Below, piece by piece: positions 57,151 through 64,000 of a stretch of DNA of 64,000 nt. A program made the translations under genes and the position numbers. The notes beneath the pieces are model-generated. The model made no database searches. It had not been told where the DNA came from and saw nothing but the letters and a program-made list of their open reading frames with translations. The stretch covers positions 124,001-188,000 of the forward strand of contig JAACJK010000069.1 in assembly GCA_013368325.1 (NCBI GenBank), given 5' to 3'. The stretch comes from Ephemerocybe angulata (lineage: Eukaryota; Basidiomycota; Agaricomycetes; Agaricales; Psathyrellaceae). The first letter of the stretch is position 1, and each line of letters starts with the position of its first letter.

Positions 57151-57879
57151 CAAATAACGTGGCCGAGGAAATTTTGATCCCTTCAAGTTCTTTCTCAGCT
57201 GCCGTCAAACGCTCTAGGCCCTGGTGCAAATCGTCGGCGTCCCTGCCATCCCGCCGTTGACGGTTGCTCCCTCCCAGGACTCATACATATGCACAACCTC
57301 TCGGCTCGCCCAACGTCCCGCTCCTGATGATTACTTGAACGAGCCACCAATCACTCGGCTCAAACTCGCGACGAACCACCACCACAGGCACGCTTCACGA
57401 ATAGGCGGCGATTTTCCTTAGATTCCCCTTGGCCTCACTTAACCGCCGTAAGGAGGACTAAAGCTACTTCTGCGCTACGCTGCACAGTGCAGAAGTGAGA
57501 CGTACGCTCAAACTCTACGAGGTTAGCTAGGATCTATCGGCGATCGCTCTTCGGCGTTGGGGGATCGGACACGCACACACACAAGCTTCTTGGACGATGG
57601 GACTCGCCGCCGAGTTAACTTCCGGCGAACTTCAGGGCTTCAGGGCTTCAGGCAACTCACTACTCAGCACACTAGCCCTGTCACTCCTCAGCGTTCAACC
57701 TCCTCTGCTTGGTCTCCCAATGCCTCGCAGTACCTCTCCGTTCGCCTATTAGTGCCTCGACCCAACCTCGAGCATCTTACGAAGCTTCGCAACTAGATCT
57801 GGAAGACATACGCATACCCAAGTACATTTAGCCGGTCAACCGGTCACTAAGAGCACAGTACAAATCATAGGTATCCTGC

Positions 57880-58440
57880 ATATACGTCCGTTTCTGAAGG
57901 GGAGCGAGGACGAGGGAGGAGGTCACGGTATTGGGGACTCGGGTGCGAGGTCGGGATGGAGGACGAAAGAGGGAATGGAAGCGGAGTATGGAGGGAGGAG
58001 GGACTCGTGGGGGAGCAAGCGGAAGAAGAGCATGCGAGAACTGTTTTTGCGCAGAGTTGAGTGTGACTTTCTCCGAGTCCAGCAGCATCTGGGCGAAATG
58101 TGCGAGCTACTTGCGAGAAGAGTCGGGAGGGGATATAGAGTGAGAAGGGCAGGGTGTATGGACGGAGGGGGGAAGGTGAGCATAGAGTCGGGTGTGCGCA
58201 GAATCAAGTATGTGTTTGTACGGAATAAGACGGGCGTGTGAAGGTCGAGCGAATGGTGCATCCCGGAATCTCCCCTGCGTTTAGGTGCGGAGCCCCGGCA
58301 TGGATGAAGGTGTGGAGCGATGGAGCGATTACGGGTGCGAGTGAGGGGCAAATGCGTAGTCGAGGATGGAGGGAGTGACTGGACCGGAACTGGGCGAGGC
58401 GTCCACGGGGCACGGTACGAGCGTGGGAGGAGCGCATGGC
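57880..58440. repeat. Purine/G-rich tract 4
   Basis: The least G-rich of the four. It shares GAGGACGAGGGAGG and GGGGAAGGTGAGC type words and ends with CATTGTGCTATGCCGTTGAA near 58471, directly before the NACHT copy 2 gene. Confidence 0.55.
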
Positions 58441-58644
58441 TTAGACTGTGCGCTTGCGTTCTGTCATAGCATTGTGCTATGCCGTTGAACGTCGAATTTA
58501 GATTGGATTTGACGAGGGGCCGGGTGATGGGTTTCCTATACTGGAATGAGTGGGTGGCAGTTGATGGAGCGTTTCAGTATGAATCGGCGAGTGGATGGTG
58601 GATGAATACCTTTGAAATGGGGGGATATTAGGTGCAATAGTGCC

Positions 58645-60927
58645 CTAAAAACTGCGGAACGACCCGCTCGGGTTAGCGGTAGAAAACAGACCAGACCACT
58701 CGGAATTGACAACCAGTGGTGCGTCTTCCATTGTCGCAAATGGTATTGCAAGCCCCCTGGGCCATTTAAACAACCCCGTTGGGTTTATTATCTCCTGGCC
58801 CTTGCGACGGCGCCTTATGACCCAGACTCGAAGGTGCCAGAGTGGCCCGGGCACAAACCTCCCATTATCTCTGGCAAAACGTTCGGCTCCACGCCTCCAG
58901 TGCCGACAGACGGAATGGCAGAACAACGGATTGCACTGGTGATAACGGGGAATCACAATCAGTTGAAGTGTAGCAGTGTGTAAGCGCCCTGCAGATTACT
59001 CACATGCAGGTGCATGCGCCGCAGCCATTGATAACTGAGCCCGGAGGGCGTCGTATCCCCGTGAAATTCGGGAACCTCAGTGAGTTTTTGCATCCACCAA
59101 GACAAGTCGCATACAAGTAGGTCTGCTTTGAGTGAAGGATTCACACAAGCTGCAGACAGTACTTTACCAGCGGCAGCAGCGATAAGGAAACTGGTGTAAA
59201 ATTTCAGGGTTTCCTTCTCTGTGAGGGAATAAGCTGGTCCGTTGCCTGCAGTCGAAACGGATATAGTCAGATCATGTTCAAATATTGGACACCGGAAACG
59301 CCCTCGGATTCACTCGGACGCACACGCACTTTTCAATATTTGCACAGTACGTCTTTGAAGTAGGGAGGCTTTCGCTTCTTCGTCGACGTAGAGATTCGTA
59401 CAGCGTAGAGGTTCCCCAAGGAACTCACCAAATGATCGATGGTAAAAGCGGAAGTCAGCTTCTAAATCGTCGGGCGGCGGAATGGCCATCAGGGACAAAA
59501 CATTTTCCAGGAGGGACTCCGCTTCCCCGGGATAAGAAGAGAGTAGTGCTCTCCAAAAATATGCTGGGCGCTTTGAACCTGCGTAGTAGCCTAGCGTATC
59601 GTTCACCATATCTATATCCGATGCTTGAATAACTGCGATCCAGGTAGCTAAGAGCAGCGGATCTGGGCAGCGGTTCATAATCGAGGTGTAAAGCAAGTCC
59701 AGTGGTGCAAGAGGGCTCGGCCTGTTCCTATCGGTGTACGTCCCGCTCTCAAGGACTTGCGTCAACAGGAGTTGCGGGTTCCTTAAAGGTCCATCAACGA
59801 ACCGGATAACGGTGGCTGCATAGATGAACTGCCCCGAAGCGCTTTCGACCAAAATTTTGATTACATCCTCGGATGGCCATGAAGTGGGAAGGGCTGGGTG
59901 CCGGAGTCGGATTTCGGCGAATTTAGCCCTCAGGAAAAGCGCGATATCGCTGTCGGGGTCGTATTTGTCATCGAGGAATACTTCTGAGAAGGTCTTGGTG
60001 GTAGGGCGGGAGAAGAAGCGGCGGATGGCGGGGTCTGGGCGGCTGAAAACAAGGATGCGGAAGGGGAAAATGCAGGCATGGGTTAGGTGTAGAAGTGCTT
60101 CGAGGATTTCGACCTGCGCCTCTTCGTTCCTTCGTTGGTCCTGTTTGAGCTGCTCCTCTGCGTTATTCCGCGCAGCTTTCCCTCTGCTGGGATTGTGAGG
60201 ACGGCCAGCTTCGCATTCGTCGAGCCCATCAATGATGATGACCTGAGGGACTATCTCAGACGACTCTGCTGGTGTACGACGCCACACCCGTAAAGGGCGT
60301 ATTATCAGTGCCTCGAGCTGGTCCGTAAGCCGTTTGTCGAATATCGCAGGATCTTGTCTGATAGCTAGAGCTACCTCCCGAGCAACATCCTGGAAGGAGG
60401 GGAGACACACGAGTTGATATGCCAGCGTCGGAATGAGGTACCGCTTCAACCGCCGGCTCACGTCGCTTGAGAACGACGAGAAAAAGAAAGCGCCCGCAAG
60501 CAGCCCACGTTTACTACACGTCTCCGCAATCGACCCAGCGATGGCCGTCTTCCCTGTCCCTGCCGGGCCAGTAACCCACATGATATTCCTCGCCGGATCT
60601 GCCTCACCGCCGGTACTGTGTGCTGCCCAGCCGACGATGCTGTCCTGTACTGCCACCCTCGTATCTGGGTGACATTTGGGTGCGTCGCATCGGTCCTCAG
60701 AGTTGGGCAGCGCTCCAGCGGCGATATGTGGTTGAAGCACTGTAACACCATCCTCAGTTCTTCTGCTCGCCTACATGGAGTACACAAGGAAGGACGACGT
60801 ACGCTGTGATAGGCTGTGATGCACCGTCGCCGGGCGATGCGCGCATATCGTAGTAATTGCCGCGCACCTCGGTGACAGAGATGCTATCTGCCACGACATG
60901 GTGAACCCCTTCGAAGGGACGGGACAT
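58645..60927 (-). CDS. NACHT-domain STAND NTPase (NLR-like), copy 2
   Basis: Exons are 60927-60803, 60739-59330, 59245-59004 and 58935-58645. Exon 1 starts MSRPFEGVHHVVADSIS. The main exon has GPAGTGKTAIAG, VIIIDGLDECE and FFSRPTTKTF. The third has DLSWWMQKLTEVPE. The last has CNPLFCHSVCRHWRRG and a longer basic tail than copy 1. A 10-bp duplication in exon 1 (GCTGTGATAG/GCTGTGATGC, 60803-60822) changes the splice phase: exon lengths total 2068, not a multiple of three, and 2058 without it. An alternative acceptor at GAGCAG, with exon 2 reading RTEDGVTVLQPHIAAG, would restore the frame with a 40-nt intron. The gene may be mildly broken or differently spliced. STAND switch role by family; a self/non-self role is inference. 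Confidence 0.8.
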
Positions 60928-61073
60928 GCTCGCTCGTCAAGGGTCGGCAAAGAGTGGGTGGGGGTCCGTGGAGGCTCTGGATGACTATCGAAGCTGCTTA
61001 ATGGATCGCGACAACCTGCACAACCTGCAACAACGTGGGGCGGTGTTACAAACTCAGACTCGGGCTCCGATAG

Positions 61074-61098
61074 GTCACGCGGGCGGGCGCTTAATTTC
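61074..61098. repeat. GC-rich tag, copy 6
   Basis: GTCACGCGGGCGGGCGCTTA then ATTTC, 147 bp upstream of the NACHT copy 2 start. Module R is absent here, so the tag survives on its own. Confidence 0.6.
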
Positions 61099-61197
61099 TT
61101 GGACCCGGGACTGGTCAGAAGACTAAACGCATTCTCACTTCCACAGTCAACGGCTATAGAGGCTCTACCCGTCTGAATACATCATTCCCTAACTCTT

Positions 61198-63247
61198 TCA
61201 CCTAGCCAGAGTCCCTGGTGTCGCTCCTACGGGGTCGTCTCGGATCACTTTCTCATACGGTATCGCCAGCCCCGATGGCCAAACTTCATATGCCCCGCGC
61301 TTTTGATCTCCAAACCTGCGACGGATTCTTATAAAACCAGAGGAGAGGTACCAGAGTCTTCCGGGTGCATACCTACCATCCGCTCTGGCAAAACGTCCTG
61401 CACCACGCCTCCAGTGGTTACAGACGGGATGGCAAAACAAGGGATTACACTAGCGAAGGAAAAGAATCAGCTCAGGATACTTCATGTGCTCGAGAGAACA
61501 ATTGTTCCATCAAGACTTCAGTTGTGTTAATGAGACTTACGTGAATGTGTATGTCCTCTAACCATTGATATATGACCCCGCGGCCAGATGTTTCTTCTAT
61601 CCCCGGATAGGTCATCCCGGGAACCTCGCAGAGCTTTTGCATCCACCAATCCAGGTCACAGGCCAGGAGGTCTTCCCTAGTAGAAGGGTTCGAGATAGCC
61701 TTCCATAGTTTACTGGCTCGGACGACCACAATACAAAAAGTATCGTAGAAATCTGCAGCTTCCTCCTCTGTCAGTACACATTCCGGTGCTTTGGCTACAG
61801 GACGCATCACAATGGTTAGATGGACACGTCAAGGACATTCGCACTGGAGCTCACCTTTCAGTATCGCAGTGAAACGGGCTATAAGAAGAGATGTTCTGTC
61901 TTCCTCGCCGATGTAAAGGTCGACACAGCGTTGAGGACTGGACAGGAACTCCCCGAATGATCGATGGTAAAAGTGGAAGTTGGTCTTCAGATCATCGCGC
62001 GGCGGAGTAGCCAACAGTGAGGAAACATCCTCTAGGAGGCTGTCCGCTTCTCCAGGGTATGACGAGAGTAACATTTTCCAAAAGAAAGCCGGGCGAGACA
62101 CATCCTCCAATTTCCAGCCTAGCAAGTCTGTAATGTAGGAGACTGGTTTATATTCTTCAGTGATTGTTATCCATGTGGCCAAGAGTCGAGGATTAGGGCA
62201 GCGGTTCATGATGGAGGTGTAAAGCTGGTCCAATGGTGCAAGCGGATTCGGGCCTTTCACGTCAACTTGCATCCCGCTGTCGAGAACTTGCTTCAGCAGG
62301 AGTTGGGGCTTCCTCGAAGGTCCGTCAACGAACCGTATCACGGTGGATACATAGATAAATTGGCCCGACGCCTTCTCAACCAGGAGTTTGATCACGTCCT
62401 CGGGTGGCCAAGACGCAGGAATGCTAGGATGCCGCAGCCGAATCTCAGCGAATTTGGCTCTGAGAAAGAGCGCGATGTCGCTGTCGGGGTCGTATTGATT
62501 GTCGAGAAATATTTCTGGGAAGATCTTGGTCGTAGGGTGGGAGAAGAAGCGGCGAATGGCGGGTTCTGGGCGACTGAACAGGATAATGCGGAAGGGGAAA
62601 GCAGGTTCATTGGCCAGGCGTAGTAGGGTTTCGAGGACCTCGACCTGTTCCTCTTCATCCTTTCGGACAGCCGCGCTGCCCCCTGAACCTTGAAGCCGAG
62701 CAGCCTGACACTCATCGAGTCCGTCAATGATGATGACCTTTGGTATTGGTCCAGGAGGTGCTATCGGGCGGCGCCAGGAAAGTAGGGGCCGTAGAATTAG
62801 GGAACTGAATTGGTCTCGCAGTCGCCGCCCGAATATCGCTGGATCCTGTCGAATGGCAAGTTCAACTTCCCGAGAAACGTCTTGGAAGTATTCGAGCCCC
62901 ACGAGTTGGTAAGCGAGGGTTGGTACGAGGTACGTCTTCGAACGTCGCCTCGCGTCCCCGGAGAACGACGAGAAAAAGAAAGCGCCCGCCAGCAGCCCTT
63001 GCTCGTTGCACGTCTCCGCGATCGAACCAGCAATCGCCGTCTTCCCTGTCCCCGCGGGCCCAGTTACCCACAAGATATTCTTCGCCGGCCCAGGTTCGCT
63101 GACAGCATCGTGCCCAGCCCAGCTGAGTATGCTGTCCTGCACTGCAACCCTCGTCTCCGGGTGGCATTTTGGGGCGTCGCATCGGTCTTCGGAGACGTTG
63201 ATGTCACCGGTCGTGACTCCTTCGGCGCCTTCGAAGAGACGGGTCAT
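61198..63247 (-). CDS. NACHT-domain STAND NTPase (NLR-like), copy 3
   Basis: Exons are 63247-61855, 61794-61541 and 61449-61198, giving 632 aa. The N-terminus is short (MTRLFEGAEGVTTGDINVSE) and runs without an intron into EDRCDAPKCHPETRVAVQ. Walker A is GPAGTGKTAIAG and Walker B is VIIIDGLDECQA. The C-terminal exons carry EEAADFYDTFCIVVVRASKL, DLDWWMQKLCEVPG and CNPLFCHPVCNHWRRGAGRF. It is intact in all exons. It lies in tandem with copy 2, 270 bp apart, and has the GC-rich tag 148 bp upstream. Acts as an ATP/GTP-driven switch in the cytoplasm by family; ligand and partner are unknown, since no repeat sensor is present. Confidence 0.86.
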
Positions 63248-63394
63248 GCTTGATGGCAGTGGAAAGGCTACAGTGGGTGGACGCCGTTCCTGAGAATGAG
63301 AGTTATGGTCAAGGGCACAGCTGATAGCGGTGACAACGTGCTGCTAGTGACACGATGACAGGCTGGGAATGGGAACCCAGCTCAACTCCGACAG

Positions 63395-63420
63395 GTCACG
63401 CGGGCGGGCGCTTAATTGCC
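63395..63420. repeat. GC-rich tag, copy 7
   Basis: GTCACGCGGGCGGGCGCTTA then ATTGCC, 148 bp upstream of the NACHT copy 3 start. Distance and orientation match copies 3 and 6. Confidence 0.6.
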
Positions 63421-63609
63421 GAAAACAGCTGAGGGCGGCCGAGGACCAGCAATCTGTCCTTACCCTCGGGATTTTCTGCGATATTTTGCTGCGCGCGCTA
63501 TTTTTACCTGGAACCCAAGATTAGATGCAAGGAGCAATCGATGGAAGACTCGTGGGACGTGTGCCCTTCTTTAAGCGCCCGCGATTGCGCCCGCCGCCAT
63601 CCCCTTTCT

Positions 63610-63870
63610 GTATCGCCCAGTCCATAAGCCCAGAGGTTTCTTTTGCAATAAAAAGTTTTTAACTCAAGGGGAGGTGTGATACCATGCTTGATTGTGTACG
63701 ATTCGTGGCATTTTCAGATACGAAGCATCGTTACTGGTGCCTAAAACATAGACGCCGTATGGTACAGTCATTGCAGCCACATATTCTCTGCTCTCCATGC
63801 CGTATCTAGTCCTCGCCTGACCGTATCACTGGCACTTCAGGTAAAAGAAAAGTTATTGAGGTTTACACAG
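63610..63870 (+). pseudogene. Small secreted protein 4, 3' scrap
   Basis: It reads RPVHKPRGFFCNKKF, LTQGE, then an intron-like GTGTGATACCATGC and the 3' flank shared with 50233 and 55913. The first zinc Cys is Gly. No 5' exons are present in 63421-63609. Confidence 0.65.
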
Positions 63871-63899
63871 ATTATGGTACAATATGACAAGGTAGCTCT

Positions 63900-64000
63900 C
63901 CAATGCTGACGACCATCGACCTTGAGGTAGATGGAGTCGTCTCGACGGACACGAAATCTACCACCCTTCGCCTTCCTCGCCATCAGATTCCACCACATCC
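63900..64000. repeat. Start of a further module copy at the window edge
   Basis: The GACGGACACGAAATCTACCA and CGCCATCAGATTC blocks match 50690-50750, so the array probably continues beyond the window. Confidence 0.5.

Overview
The window looks like nuclear DNA of a basidiomycete fungus (Agaricomycetes). Introns are short (about 45-70 nt) with GTRNGT donors. The gene families are typical of that group: NACHT-type STAND NTPases without obvious repeats, a DUF6593-like protein, Plavaka-family DNA transposons, a chromodomain Ty3/Gypsy element, and small secreted proteins. No prokaryotic feature, CRISPR array or rRNA was seen. All names rest on motifs read by eye; no database was searched.

Region 1 (1-3043) holds a NACHT gene on the minus strand and the left half of a repeated gene-like module, here called R. 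Region 2 (3044-38692) is a nest of mobile elements that splits module R; its right half resumes at 38699. The outer element is a Mutator-like (MULE) transposon with two convergent genes. One is a large transposase with a GCM-like zinc domain, a DDE-like core, a ubiquitin-peptidase-like Cys/His box and a PHD-like finger. The other is an AT-hook protein. Inside the transposase gene sits a Ty3/Gypsy chromovirus (4352-18458) with 550-bp LTRs and a GACCC target duplication. Inside its pol gene sits a Plavaka element (5266-12573) carrying an intact-looking transposase and a divergent DUF6532-like companion gene. A 503-bp inverted-repeat element with Pol III boxes (22084-22586) also breaks the MULE transposase. 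A second Plavaka element (27179-38361) lies upstream of the AT-hook gene and carries its transposase, a large unknown gene and amplified histone H2B fragments.

Region 3 (38699-64000) is a mosaic array of repeated modules. These are a P/Q-rich exon with a CAG run (PQ), a purine/G-rich tract, NACHT genes or scraps of them, a conserved GC-rich tag, module R, and genes for small secreted proteins with a C-terminal zinc-finger-like motif. Two more full NACHT genes (58645-60927 and 61198-63247) share with the first an unusual C-terminal Cys/His motif. A DUF6593-like gene (43343-44003) and a frameshifted secreted-protein gene (41661-42430) are single copy here.

The most notable possible systems are (i) the NACHT plus secreted zinc-finger-peptide mosaic, with conserved promoters on the peptide genes, (ii) the multidomain MULE transposase with its AT-hook partner, and (iii) the histone-derived minisatellite inside a Plavaka transposon.
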